From Candidatus Paceibacterota bacterium (lineage in GTDB: Bacteria > Patescibacteriota > Minisyncoccia > Phycocordibacterales > UBA6899): a DNA stretch of 53,774 nucleotides. The stretch lies in assembly GCA_035583355.1 (NCBI GenBank), contig DATEZQ010000002.1, positions 1-53,774 on the forward strand. Reading direction: 5' to 3'. This document shows positions 1 to 6,977 of the stretch, one piece after another. The notes beneath the pieces are model-generated. The model searched no databases and was not told where the DNA came from. It saw only the letters and a list, made by a program, of their open reading frames with translations. The stretch's first letter is position 1; each line of letters opens with the position of its first letter. A program made the translations under genes and the position numbers.

Positions 1-276
1 CGCAAGAGCGCACTGAATAAGATATATCTGATACTAGGGGGAGCCGAAAAACCGTTCCGGTTTTTGACTCTTGGAACGCTACGCGTGCAAAACCAGAGTC
101 CGGGCCTTGGCACGGCTCACAAAGTAGTTTAAGTGCGGGGCGCTTAAACTACTAAGTGGCCGTCGCCACGACTCGCCGACCGTGCACGCGGCTGGATTTA
201 TCACGAGCGAAGCTCGGATAAAATCTGCGCCGGGTGACAGTACCCGGCTCCGTCTTTCAAGTCCCGTCTACCGCTA
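1..276 (-). repeat. Structured repeat family R, copy R1 (left end cut by window)
   Basis: Read on the minus strand, this starts at 276 with an inverted copy of the 3' part of the adjacent tRNA-Asp (plus-strand 256-274, 19 of 19 bases identical to the T-loop through the 3' acceptor strand). The family core follows: a hairpin on CCGGGT/ACCCGG, a helix ATTTTATC/GATAAAT enclosing CGAGC-TTC-GCTCG, and GCACGGTCGGCGAGTC. It also has a private 11-bp hairpin (arms 123-133 and 143-153). The same core is in R2 and R3. I see no gene here; ORFs across it overlap the structured arms. The distal end lies outside the window. Confidence 0.8.
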
Positions 277-277
277 C

Positions 278-321
278 AGAAACAAACAAAAACGAAGCTT
301 TCGCTTCGTTTTTGTGTTTCT
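278..321 (-). terminator. Terminator hairpin after tRNA-Asp
   Basis: A GC core (CGAAGC/GCTTCG with a 4-base loop) is extended by A- and T-rich arms, so it looks like an intrinsic terminator for tRNA-Asp. The palindrome continues outward into the tRNA 3' end on one side and into its inverted copy in R1 on the other. Confidence 0.75.
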
Positions 322-322
322 G

Positions 323-396
323 CGCGGTAGACGGGACTTGAACCCGCAACCTCTCGCGTGACAGGCGAGTGCTCTAACCAGTTGAGCTACCACCGC
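323..396 (-). tRNA. tRNA-Asp (GTC)
   Basis: The minus strand gives a full cloverleaf. The acceptor stem is GCGGTGG with CTACCGC (one G-T wobble), the D-arm is GCTC..GAGC, the anticodon stem is CTCGC/GCGAG with loop CTGTCAC giving anticodon GTC, and the T-arm carries GGTTCAAGTCC. The discriminator is G. CCA is not encoded (the following bases are CA). Repeat R1 lies directly downstream and contains an inverted copy of this tRNA's 3' 19 nt. Confidence 0.95.
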
Positions 397-419
397 ATTC
401 CTACATTTGTAGTGCTGAA

Positions 420-448
420 AATATAGCATAAAGAATCGACCAATGCAA
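420..448 (-). promoter_or_regulatory. Promoter of tRNA-Asp
   Basis: On the minus strand TTGCAT (443-448) and TATATT (420-425) are separated by 17 bases, about 23 bases before the tRNA 5' end. The same TTGCAT -35 with a 17-base spacer occurs before the initiator tRNA. Confidence 0.6.
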
Positions 449-532
449 GCCAAAAAGTAGTTGCGCTTGCCCACTACTTTCTGTCGTGTATGCTTAGGAA
501 AGAATCTTTATATCGACAAAATGGAGCCTGGA

Positions 533-1120
533 ATGGCGACGATACGCTCGAAGCTTATAGAGGATAGACTTGGAAAACTGATCAACATGTTCGGAAGGAT
601 GCATGACCCCGTTGATGTACTTGAACTCATTCGCTTGTTCGAAAAGCATGAGTTTCGTGGAATGGTGGCAGTAATCAAGCGGCAGATGCGCCTTTCGATG
701 CCCATTCGGGTTTGTTACGTCAATGACCCTCGGTATGGACCCGAGAAGTGTGTTGCTTGGGTTGACGGACTAAATTTTGTACCATTCTTTGGCACGCAGA
801 ACATCCGAGGCGAAATGGCGAGTATGTATCTTCGCCAGCACGCGCTCGTCGACATGCCGTCCCCGTCACTCATATTCGCTATTGCCCATGAGCTTGCACA
901 TGTGCTGCTCACTGCATTTCGCAGTGAACTTAACACCGATGAGGAGGCAACGGATCTCCTTGCTATCCTCCTTGGATACGGGACATGTTACGCCGCAGGT
1001 AAAACCTATCAATGCAAATACCCGTTTGGGGCAAATTTTCCATTCGAGCGATCAGAATTCACATCAGGCTACCTCTCCATTGATGAGATCATCTACGCAG
1101 AGATGCTTATTAGACGATAA
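533..1120 (+). CDS. ImmA/IrrE-like zinc metallopeptidase (DUF955-type)
   Basis: This encodes a predicted 195-residue soluble protein. It has an HExxH zinc-peptidase motif (HELAH, about residues 119-123) in a hydrophobic helix, followed by NTDEEATDLLA, which would supply the third acidic ligand. This arrangement is typical of the ImmA/IrrE (DUF955) family, whose members cleave repressors or act as stress regulators. The N-terminal 80 residues are helical and charged. I chose the ATG at 533 because GGAG lies 6 bases upstream; the frame is also open from a TTG at 461 and an ATG at 521. No repressor-like partner is adjacent, so the substrate is unknown. A terminator follows directly. Confidence 0.75.
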   Translation: MATIRSKLIEDRLGKLINMFGRMHDPVDVLELIRLFEKHEFRGMVAVIKRQMRLSMPIRVCYVNDPRYGPEKCVAWVDGLNFVPFFGTQNIRGEMASMYLRQHALVDMPSPSLIFAIAHELAHVLLTAFRSELNTDEEATDLLAILLGYGTCYAAGKTYQCKYPFGANFPFERSEFTSGYLSIDEIIYAEMLIRR

Positions 1121-1123
1121 ATA

Positions 1124-1147
1124 CACCGGGGAAACCCGGTTTTTTAT
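1124..1147 (+). terminator. Terminator of the metallopeptidase gene
   Basis: ACCGGG-GAAA-CCCGGT is followed by TTTTTT, immediately after the stop codon at 1120. Confidence 0.85.
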
Positions 1148-1191
1148 TTCTGGGACAAGATTATTATGCCAATATCTCCTTTTTAAAGGTA

Positions 1192-1219
1192 TTGATTTAT
1201 TTGGGAAATCGGGTATTAT
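1192..1219 (+). promoter_or_regulatory. Promoter of the tRNA-Thr cluster
   Basis: TTGATT (1192-1197) and TATTAT (1214-1219) are separated by 16 bases. The first tRNA begins 15 bases further on. Confidence 0.6.
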
Positions 1220-1234
1220 GACGAAACAATTATA

Positions 1235-1307
1235 GCCAACATAGCTCAGATGGTAGAGCATTTCCATGGTAAGGAAAAGGTCATCGGTTCAATTCCGATT
1301 GTTGGCT
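1235..1307 (+). tRNA. tRNA-Thr (GGT)
   Basis: The acceptor is GCCAACA with TGTTGGC, the D-arm is GCTC..GAGC, the anticodon stem is TTTCC/GGAAA with loop ATGGTAA (anticodon GGT), and the T-arm has CGGTTCAATTCCG. The discriminator is T. CCA is not encoded. It is the first of three tRNA genes in tandem. Confidence 0.95.
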
Positions 1308-1359
1308 CAAGTTTGTGGGTAAAATCCAAAAACTTCCAGTAGACTGCATATGCTGGGAC

Positions 1360-1435
1360 GCCAAAGTAGCTCAGTCGGTAGAGCATCTCACTCGTAACGA
1401 GAAGGTCGCCGGTTCGATCCCGGCCTTTGGCTCCA
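1360..1435 (+). tRNA. tRNA-Thr (CGT), CCA encoded
   Basis: The acceptor is GCCAAAG with CTTTGGC, the D-arm is GCTC..GAGC, the anticodon loop is CTCGTAA (anticodon CGT), and the T-arm has CCGGTTCGATCCCGG. The last anticodon-stem pair is A-C, a mismatch. The gene ends TCCA, so discriminator and CCA are genomically encoded, unlike the other four tRNAs here. Confidence 0.93.
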
Positions 1436-1463
1436 TTGACGCTTTAGCGTATAATGAATACAT

Positions 1464-1537
1464 GTCGGCGTAGCTCAGACGGTTAGAGCGAAGGACTCAT
1501 AAGCCTTAGGTCACAGGTTCGATTCCTGTCGCCGACA
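1464..1537 (+). tRNA. tRNA-Met (CAT), elongator type
   Basis: The acceptor is GTCGGCG with CGCCGAC (fully paired, so not an initiator), the anticodon loop is CTCATAA (CAT), and the T-arm is CAGGTTCGATTCCTG. The discriminator is A. A TATAAT box lies at 1450-1455. CAT could also be a lysidine-modified tRNA-Ile2, but the anticodon arm resembles elongator Met. A terminator and repeat R2 follow. Confidence 0.88.
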
Positions 1538-1543
1538 CAAAAA

Positions 1544-1583
1544 GACCACCCCGAAGCGCAAGCTTCGGGGTGGCTTCTTTTTG
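1544..1583 (+). terminator. Terminator after tRNA-Met
   Basis: A strong hairpin (CCACCCCGAAGC, GCAA loop, GCTTCGGGGTGG) is followed by CTTCTTTTT. The palindrome continues into the tRNA 3' end upstream and its inverted copy downstream. Confidence 0.85.
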
Positions 1584-1902
1584 TAGTCGGGACAGTGAAT
1601 CGAAAGACGGAGCCGGGTACCGTCACCCGGCGCTAATTTTATCCGGCTCTTCGAGCCGTGATAAATCCAGCCGCGTGCACGGTCGGCGAGTCGGGGTCGC
1701 GAGTACTTTGGCTTTTGACGTCTCGTAGAGCGTCAAAAGACTTAGTAACTTGTGACCTAGTCCTGGACTCCTGTTCTGCACGCGAAGCGTTCCATGAGTC
1801 AAAAACCGGAACGGTTTTTCGGCTCCCCTGGTATCTGATATATCTGACTTAGCGCGGCTTTGCGCTCCATCAAACACAAACCCAAAAGGTTTTTGTTTGC
1901 CC
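1582..1902 (+). repeat. Structured repeat family R, copy R2
   Basis: This is the full-length copy and covers most of the gene-free stretch 1538-1974. It opens with an imperfect inverted copy of the tRNA-Met 3' part (1582-1604). The core follows: CCGGGT/ACCCGG hairpin, then ATTTTATC/GATAAAT enclosing GGCTC-TTC-GAGCC, then GCACGGTCGGCGAGTC. A private hairpin has 9-bp arms at 1712-1720 and 1731-1739. The right end is a hairpin (arms 1871-1882 and 1888-1899) plus GCCC. R3 carries the same last hairpin with different but complementary bases. I see no credible coding capacity. Confidence 0.85.
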
Positions 1903-1974
1903 AGTATCGCATTCCCCCATTTGCATTCCCCTCCCCCTCATGTTAGCCTTCCCACAGATTTTCAAGGAGGTCCA

Positions 1975-2286
1975 ATGGACGCCGCTCCCAACAACCCGCT
2001 CGTCTTCACCGAGCATCAGCTCATCGCTTCCATAAGGAAGCCGCTCGTTCCCCGACTGCCGAAAAAACATGAGGGCATCCACTTCTTCCTCACGATGGAC
2101 GATTTCGAAAAGGCCAGGCGACGTTCGCTCAGAACACGCTATATCTTCGTCGCAACCATCACCGTCAACGTGCGCATGACCCCATCGTGCTACTGGGAGT
2201 TCCTCGAAACCGGAAAGCTCTCCCTGGGCGACGTCTTCATTTCGGCGGCTGACTTCGAGAAGATCACGGCCATCAATGCCATGTAG
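1975..2286 (+). CDS. Small protein of unknown function
   Basis: This encodes a predicted 103-residue soluble protein with no signal peptide or membrane segment and no family I recognise. The start is clear: AAGGAGG lies 4 bases before the ATG at 1975. The sequence has basic clusters (residues about 22-32 and 48-54) followed by a hydrophobic, beta-rich stretch (YIFVATITVNV) and a C-terminal acidic helix. The strong Shine-Dalgarno sequence contrasts with the leaderless start signals seen at many other genes here and resembles the genes at 9696 and 10678, so the three may share an expression mode. It stands alone between repeat R2 and a terminator shared with the convergent kinase gene. Confidence 0.75.
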   Translation: MDAAPNNPLVFTEHQLIASIRKPLVPRLPKKHEGIHFFLTMDDFEKARRRSLRTRYIFVATITVNVRMTPSCYWEFLETGKLSLGDVFISAADFEKITAINAM

Positions 2287-2296
2287 AACGGCAATC

Positions 2297-2325
2297 AAAA
2301 AACCAGAGCAGTGCTCTGGTTTTTC
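2297..2325. terminator. Bidirectional terminator
   Basis: ACCAGAGC-AGT-GCTCTGGT is flanked by AAAAAA on the left and TTTTT on the right. It can therefore end both the small gene at 1975 and the convergent kinase gene ending at 2330. Confidence 0.85.
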
Positions 2326-2329
2326 TCAT

Positions 2330-3985
2330 CTATTCTTTTTCCTCTTCTGGTTTCACCTCGCATGGCATATCCCCAGCAGGTAACTCCACGAAGAACGTCG
2401 TTCCTTTTCCCGGAATACCTTCAGACTCAAACCATATCCTTCCACAACATGCATCAACGACACGTTTTGCACTAAAGAGCCCGTACCCCGTGCTATGCAC
2501 ATTAACCTCGGTTGAATGTGCGCCATGCCCACCCTCCTTGAACATCTTCGGCGCATCCTCTGGAGTGATTCCTACACCTGTATCTCGGACTGAGAATAAT
2601 ATATGCCCAGGATCCTTCTGCTCAAGTCGCACATAAACACCACCACTGAGCGTATAATTTACCGCATTTGCCACAAGATTTTGAATGACATGCAGCTTTA
2701 TGTATGCCTGATCGAGATTAACCATAAGTGGCCCATCGTGCGCGATATCAAGATTAAGCGAGAGGCCCTTTTTCACAGCGTCAGGGTCGACACCAGCTAC
2801 TACCTCCTTCACCATCGCTGCAATATCAAACTTCGTCGAATGAAAGACGAGTTCGCTTCCAGACTTCAAAATGAGCATAATCGAATCAATAAGACGCATT
2901 GCATCCTTTGCGGACTGCTCGATGAAACCCTTTGCCTGTTCAGGCACAGGACCGAACTCACCCTCAAAGAGTGCACGGAAGAGCATAGCATGCTTTCCCA
3001 GAGTCCCCTTCACATCATGACTCATGACGCGATTCACTTCTTTTAATCGAGTTGCAAGCTCCTCGATCTCCTCGCGCTGCTTCACTTCATTGCGCACACT
3101 ACGCATCAGCACGAGACCAATGACGGTCACAAGTACCAGTGATACGTAAGTAACACGATGTACATAGTCGATATCTTGAATGAAAAGAATTCCCGCCAAA
3201 ACCATCACCAATGCGATGACGAGCATTTCCGCGCCCAGCATATGAATGGAAAATCGCTTATCATTCACTGCAATATAAGAAACACCTGCGAGGAATAGTA
3301 CTGCCCCAATAGGAGCGATGAGCTCAAAACGATAATCACCGATAACATCTCCGAGGAGTGTCGTTAAGAGAAAAACCGCAAGGAAAGCAAAAGCAGAGAG
3401 TGCGATGATGACCGCTTTGCCGTGGAGCATCTGGATCTTCGGAGACCTCATGAACGCTCTGACGAGCACGAAACCTACACCAATCAATGCAAATGCTTCA
3501 TAAATATATGTGTACACGAGGAGCGCATTGCCCTGCACCGCCTCGCAAGTGGAAATATCAAACGATTCAACATTATATGTCGACGGGGCAAGAATAATGA
3601 TAGGAAGTATTGCGACGAGAAAGAAACGGCGCGCAAGCGTCGGCATCGTCTCACCATGAAGAAGGTGATATACAAACAACACCGTCGCGAGCGACATAAA
3701 GGCAGAAGCTACACCCCATGACTGCCATGCAAGCTGCACGAGAACGACCGGTGCTGCAATCCATGCGAGTAGTGACGTCCCTGAAAGAAATACGAGAGCA
3801 AATGCGAGAAGCGCAAAAAGCTGCGCGATGCGCTCATGGCGGTTGTAATAGAGTGTACGCAACGCAAACCACAAAGAAAACAGCATGATCGGTATATATG
3901 CGTAATACAAAAGCGGTGGCGCAATAGAGAAATCAAGTAATCCAAAGAATACAGGGCTTGCGTCTGTGCAAAGAAGTGAAAGCAT
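2330..3985 (-). CDS. Membrane sensor histidine kinase
   Basis: This encodes a 551-residue histidine kinase. The N-terminal 290 residues hold about eight or nine hydrophobic helices with no large extracellular loop, resembling a 7TM- or MASE-type sensor. A short coiled segment (VKQREEIEELATRLKEV) leads to the dimerisation helix with the phospho-acceptor His in VMSHDVKG (about residue 325). The C-terminal ATPase has the N box (QNLVANAVNY), the G1 box (DTGVGI) and the G2 region (STGYGLFSAKRVV). There is no receiver domain and no response regulator next to it. Four stand-alone receivers lie in or beside the pilus clusters of this window and are possible partners; that is inference. It is transcribed divergently from the gene at 4116. 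Confidence 0.93.
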   Translation of the reverse strand: MLSLLCTDASPVFFGLLDFSIAPPLLYYAYIPIMLFSLWFALRTLYYNRHERIAQLFALLAFALVFLSGTSLLAWIAAPVVLVQLAWQSWGVASAFMSLATVLFVYHLLHGETMPTLARRFFLVAILPIIILAPSTYNVESFDISTCEAVQGNALLVYTYIYEAFALIGVGFVLVRAFMRSPKIQMLHGKAVIIALSAFAFLAVFLLTTLLGDVIGDYRFELIAPIGAVLFLAGVSYIAVNDKRFSIHMLGAEMLVIALVMVLAGILFIQDIDYVHRVTYVSLVLVTVIGLVLMRSVRNEVKQREEIEELATRLKEVNRVMSHDVKGTLGKHAMLFRALFEGEFGPVPEQAKGFIEQSAKDAMRLIDSIMLILKSGSELVFHSTKFDIAAMVKEVVAGVDPDAVKKGLSLNLDIAHDGPLMVNLDQAYIKLHVIQNLVANAVNYTLSGGVYVRLEQKDPGHILFSVRDTGVGITPEDAPKMFKEGGHGAHSTEVNVHSTGYGLFSAKRVVDACCGRIWFESEGIPGKGTTFFVELPAGDMPCEVKPEEEKE

Positions 3986-4115
3986 AGTGCGTAAGTGTTT
4001 ACAACAGCGTTGATTTCTTGTGCATAATGTGACAAAATCAATAAAGTAAGCGTTCTAATTTGGGTCACGTTACCACTGTTTCTTAAATCCTCGCTGTCTA
4101 TTCAGCAATTATATC

Positions 4116-5429
4116 ATGAGAATCCTACTGATTTCCGACATACTCCTCACTGGCGACTTTGCGATTAAGTTACGCCAGGAAGGTAACGAGGTGCGCGTAT
4201 TCATTGCAGACGAACGCAATAAAAATAATCTCGATAACCTACTCGACAAGACCGATTCATGGGAGAAGGAACTTGAGTGGGTAGGAAAAGATGGCCTCAT
4301 TATATTTGAAGATGCAGGACTCGGGAAAAAGCAGGATGAACTACGTGCGAATGGATATACTGTTCTCGGTGGCAGCGAACTCGGTGAGCGTACGGAAACG
4401 GATCGTGAATTCGGGCAGCAGGTTTTCGCGCTTCGTGGCCTACCTATTCTCCCAGTTTCTGATTTTACCTCACAGCACGATGCGATTGCATACCTCAAAG
4501 AACATCCCTCAGCCTGGGTACTCAAATATACTAATGGCCACCTAATGAAGCACCTCAGCTTCATCGGTTCTGATCCTGACGGTGGCGACGTGATCGCATA
4601 TCTCGAAAACAACATTCGACATGACATTGGTGCTAACGAAACACTCTCACTCCAGGAGCGTGCCTTTGGCATAGAATTCGGTATTGCACGCTACTTCAAT
4701 GGCACTGACTGGGTTGGGCCAATTGAATACAATCTTGAGCACACTCACCTCTTTCCCGGAGAGATAGGCCCAAACGTCGATGAAATGGGAACACTTGCGT
4801 GGTATGACGACAATGAAGACGAGCGTCTCTATCGCGAGATTCTTGCACCGATGAAAAAGTTTCTTCGTGAAGCTAAATTCCATGGCGACTATTCAATCAA
4901 CTGCATCGTCAATGAGTCTGGTGCTCACCCCATCGAGGCAACCGCGCGACTGGGCGCTCCAATAATCCACCTGCAGGAGCAACTCAGTCTTTCACCATGG
5001 ACAGAGTTCATGCTCGCAGTCGCAAGAGGTGAGCAATATAATCTTAAGTGGAAGAAGGGATTCGGTGTCGTCGTTTCTGTTGTCACTACTCCATTCCCTT
5101 ACCCATATAGTGCGGAGGGCAAAACGATGCTCGGGCTTCCCGTCCACATTCAGCAAGATTGTAGCGTGGCAGAACTTCGCAGAATTCACCTTGAAGAGGT
5201 AGCATCGCGTGATGGCACAAATAAAACACTGTATATCTCTGGGACAAGCGGTACCGTACTTTATGTTTCAGGATACGGTGATACTGTATCTGCCGCACGA
5301 CAGCAAGCATATGATACGATCGCAAAGATCTCAGTTCCAAAAATGTTCTATCGTAATGACATCGGAGCAACGTTTGAGAAAATACAGCTTCCACAACTCA
5401 AAGCATGGGGCTTTCTCTCACATCTATAA
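4116..5429 (+). CDS. PurD-like ATP-grasp ligase
   Basis: This encodes a 437-residue protein that resembles phosphoribosylamine-glycine ligase (PurD). It begins with a Rossmann-like N-domain (MRILLISDILLTGDFA), then an ATP-grasp core with LGGSELGERTETDREFG, a lysine in WVLKYTNG, and GPNVDEMG, which matches the GPNTGGMG segment of PurD. The catalytic acidic region HPIEATARLGAP matches the IEFNARFGDP motif. The length agrees with PurD (about 420-430). No other purine genes are nearby and CPR genomes often lack the full pathway, so the acceptor substrate may differ. It stands alone, with its 3' hairpin shared with a convergent membrane protein gene. Confidence 0.72.
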   Translation: MRILLISDILLTGDFAIKLRQEGNEVRVFIADERNKNNLDNLLDKTDSWEKELEWVGKDGLIIFEDAGLGKKQDELRANGYTVLGGSELGERTETDREFGQQVFALRGLPILPVSDFTSQHDAIAYLKEHPSAWVLKYTNGHLMKHLSFIGSDPDGGDVIAYLENNIRHDIGANETLSLQERAFGIEFGIARYFNGTDWVGPIEYNLEHTHLFPGEIGPNVDEMGTLAWYDDNEDERLYREILAPMKKFLREAKFHGDYSINCIVNESGAHPIEATARLGAPIIHLQEQLSLSPWTEFMLAVARGEQYNLKWKKGFGVVVSVVTTPFPYPYSAEGKTMLGLPVHIQQDCSVAELRRIHLEEVASRDGTNKTLYISGTSGTVLYVSGYGDTVSAARQQAYDTIAKISVPKMFYRNDIGATFEKIQLPQLKAWGFLSHL

Positions 5430-5458
5430 AAATAACAACACTTTCGTGTTGTTATTTT
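5428..5458. terminator. Bidirectional terminator shared by convergent genes
   Basis: AAAATAACAACAC-TTTC-GTGTTGTTATTTT is a perfect 13-bp stem. It contains the end of the stop codon of the PurD-like gene (5427-5429) and the stop codon of the gene on the other strand (5452-5454). Confidence 0.8.
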
Positions 5459-6000
5459 GTAATATAGTCATAGCCCATCCAGAATAGGATCACCCAGAAT
5501 ATCGCTTGAAAGGCTGCGAGGAAGACTAGTGTACCTATCGCTCGTTGTTTCTTTCCTGCAAATTCTTTATGCCAAAATTCAAGAAGACGTTCAGGTCCAT
5601 CCCATATGATACTCTTTATGACCAAAAAGAGAATCGTTCCGAACCCCAAGAGTCTCGATTTCTTTTTTACGAGCTCGTAGCTCTTTCGGTATTGGCGACC
5701 AAGTGTAAGGTCTTCACCAGAACGTAGACAAATTTCATAAAGTGCATATGCGGTAATTGTATCGAACAACCACATTGCAAGCATCGTCCCGTAGAGATCT
5801 ACTTCTAATCGTCGCATGACACCAACAAGCGCGATAGAGAGAATCACAAGCCCCCAATCTAGCACAGAATATATCACCCAACGAATGGCGACACTTTTGA
5901 GCTCAGCTACCTTGTCGCGAAGCTTCTCTTCCCCAAGAATAATACCGAGGCCGAGCACAGCAAACGAGACAACAGTGGCGATGGTTTCCAAGTTTTCCAT
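5452..6000 (-). CDS. Small integral membrane protein, unknown
   Basis: This encodes a 182-residue protein with about four to five hydrophobic helices: residues roughly 7-22, 40-62, 68-90, 120-135 and 158-178. Charged loops lie between them (KLRDKVAELK, RQYRKSYELVKKKSR). I recognise no family motif or catalytic residues. It could be a small channel or a membrane partner of the next membrane gene upstream (6077-6723), which is on the same strand 76 bases away and also of unknown function. A GATACT-like box lies about 10 bases before the ATG at 6000. Confidence 0.7.
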   Translation of the reverse strand: MENLETIATVVSFAVLGLGIILGEEKLRDKVAELKSVAIRWVIYSVLDWGLVILSIALVGVMRRLEVDLYGTMLAMWLFDTITAYALYEICLRSGEDLTLGRQYRKSYELVKKKSRLLGFGTILFLVIKSIIWDGPERLLEFWHKEFAGKKQRAIGTLVFLAAFQAIFWVILFWMGYDYITK

Positions 6001-6076
6001 ATATACTCATAGTATCATACAAATTGTCCGTGAATTTTCTCTCTCACTATCCTAGAGGTACAAACACAAAATTCAA

Positions 6077-6723
6077 CTACTGAATCAGTGCCACAGCCCA
6101 ACTCAATCCGAGGTATGCGCAGTAATAGACTGTTGTCCAAACGGCCATAGAAATGGCGACCGAAGGAAGTGTAATAGTGAGCATGTTCCACCAAAACCCC
6201 TTTTCACGGCGATAAATCAGGAGTGTCACATAATCAGGATCGAGATAAAACCAACTTCCAATCCAAAATATTGTCTTGCGCGAAGAGAGCACCCACGCGA
6301 CGATACGTCTAAACCAATGCTGCCCTTGATACTCTTTCCAAACAGCAAGGCGCTCCGCCTCCACTTGGGGACTGAGGCGGCCAAGAAGTACGTAACGCTT
6401 AAACCACCTTCTGCGGAAATCTTCCTCTCTCGCCATGCCGCGGAGCTCCTCGAGTCCGGTGATATCATGGCCTCGAGCAAAAAATACTCACTTGTTTGCA
6501 CAATACCTGCACAAAAGAGGAAGTATGGGATTCCTACCCCAAAAAATGAAAATAGCGTACCAACGGCTCCAAACTGCCAAATAAAATATACCATTGCAAC
6601 ATCAGTGATTCGTGTCAAAAAAGTAATGAGGCGCTCTATAAAAATAATCTGACCTGTGCGGCCCAAAAACTTCCCCGCCTTCTTCAGCAACCCCGGCTTA
6701 TCGGTAATGTGATTTGCATCCAT
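6077..6723 (-). CDS. Membrane protein split by a -1 frameshift at a T6G site
   Basis: Two overlapping minus-strand frames make one sensible protein of about 215 residues. The first frame (from ATG at 6723) gives MDANHITDKPGLLKKAGKF, then helices MVYFIWQFGAVGTLFSFF and IPYFLFCAGIVQTSEYF. At plus-strand 6479-6484 (six A, read as T TTT TTG on the message) a -1 shift continues in the second frame as ARGHDITGLEELRG, then AREEDFRRRWFKRY and two further hydrophobic helices ending at 6077. Without the shift the first frame runs into low-quality sequence to 6226. This is either a real -1 frameshift, a homopolymer sequencing error, or a recently broken gene. The function is unknown. Confidence 0.65.
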
Positions 6724-6783
6724 ATACTTCCCATTCTATCAGAAAATACAGATGACTAATCGGCAATCACCAGTCAAAACGAC

Positions 6784-6812
6784 TTGCATAATATACCTTT
6801 TTGGTGTATAGT
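6784..6812 (+). promoter_or_regulatory. Promoter of initiator tRNA gene
   Basis: TTGCAT (6784-6789) and TATAGT (6807-6812) are separated by 17 bases. The tRNA starts about 57 bases downstream. Confidence 0.6.
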
Positions 6813-6869
6813 CGTATTTACGAAAGACAAATCTGACGCGTAAGCGTATGGTATTTGTATTTACCGTAT

Positions 6870-6940
6870 AGCGGGATAGAGCAGCGGTAGCTCGTCAGGC
6901 TCATAACCTGAAGGCCTTGGTTCGATTCCAAGTCCCGCAA
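6870..6940 (+). tRNA. Initiator tRNA-fMet (CAT)
   Basis: The acceptor is GCGGGA with TCCCGC, and positions 1 and 72 are an unpaired A-A, the hallmark of bacterial initiators. The D-arm AGCAGCGGTAGCTCGTC and the anticodon stem TCAGG/CCTGA with loop CTCATAA match initiator Met tRNAs. The T-arm is TTGGTTCGATTCCAA. CCA is not encoded. Repeat R3 follows. Confidence 0.95.
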
Positions 6941-6945
6941 CAAGT

Positions 6946-6977
6946 ACCAAAAAATCTGCGTAAGCAGATTTTTTGTT
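6946..6977 (+). terminator. Terminator after tRNA-fMet
   Basis: AAAAAATCTGC-GTAA-GCAGATTTTTT. The palindrome extends outward (CAAGTAC/GTACTTG) into the tRNA 3' end and its inverted copy in R3. Confidence 0.85.

Noticed and set aside
256-274. A second tRNA gene on the plus strand at R1 (and at R2, R3)
   Set aside because: Only the 3' third of a tRNA is present; there is no D-arm, anticodon arm or 5' acceptor strand, so it is a mimic or fragment.
777-1235. A 152-residue ORF overlapping the zinc peptidase gene
   Set aside because: It is in another frame of a gene with a clear HExxH family match, and its composition is not protein-like.
1623-1877. An 84-residue minus-strand ORF across repeat R2 (and similar ORFs across R1 and R3)
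   Set aside because: It follows the arms of conserved hairpins, has no ribosome site or promoter, and is not conserved as protein between the copies, which differ by indels.
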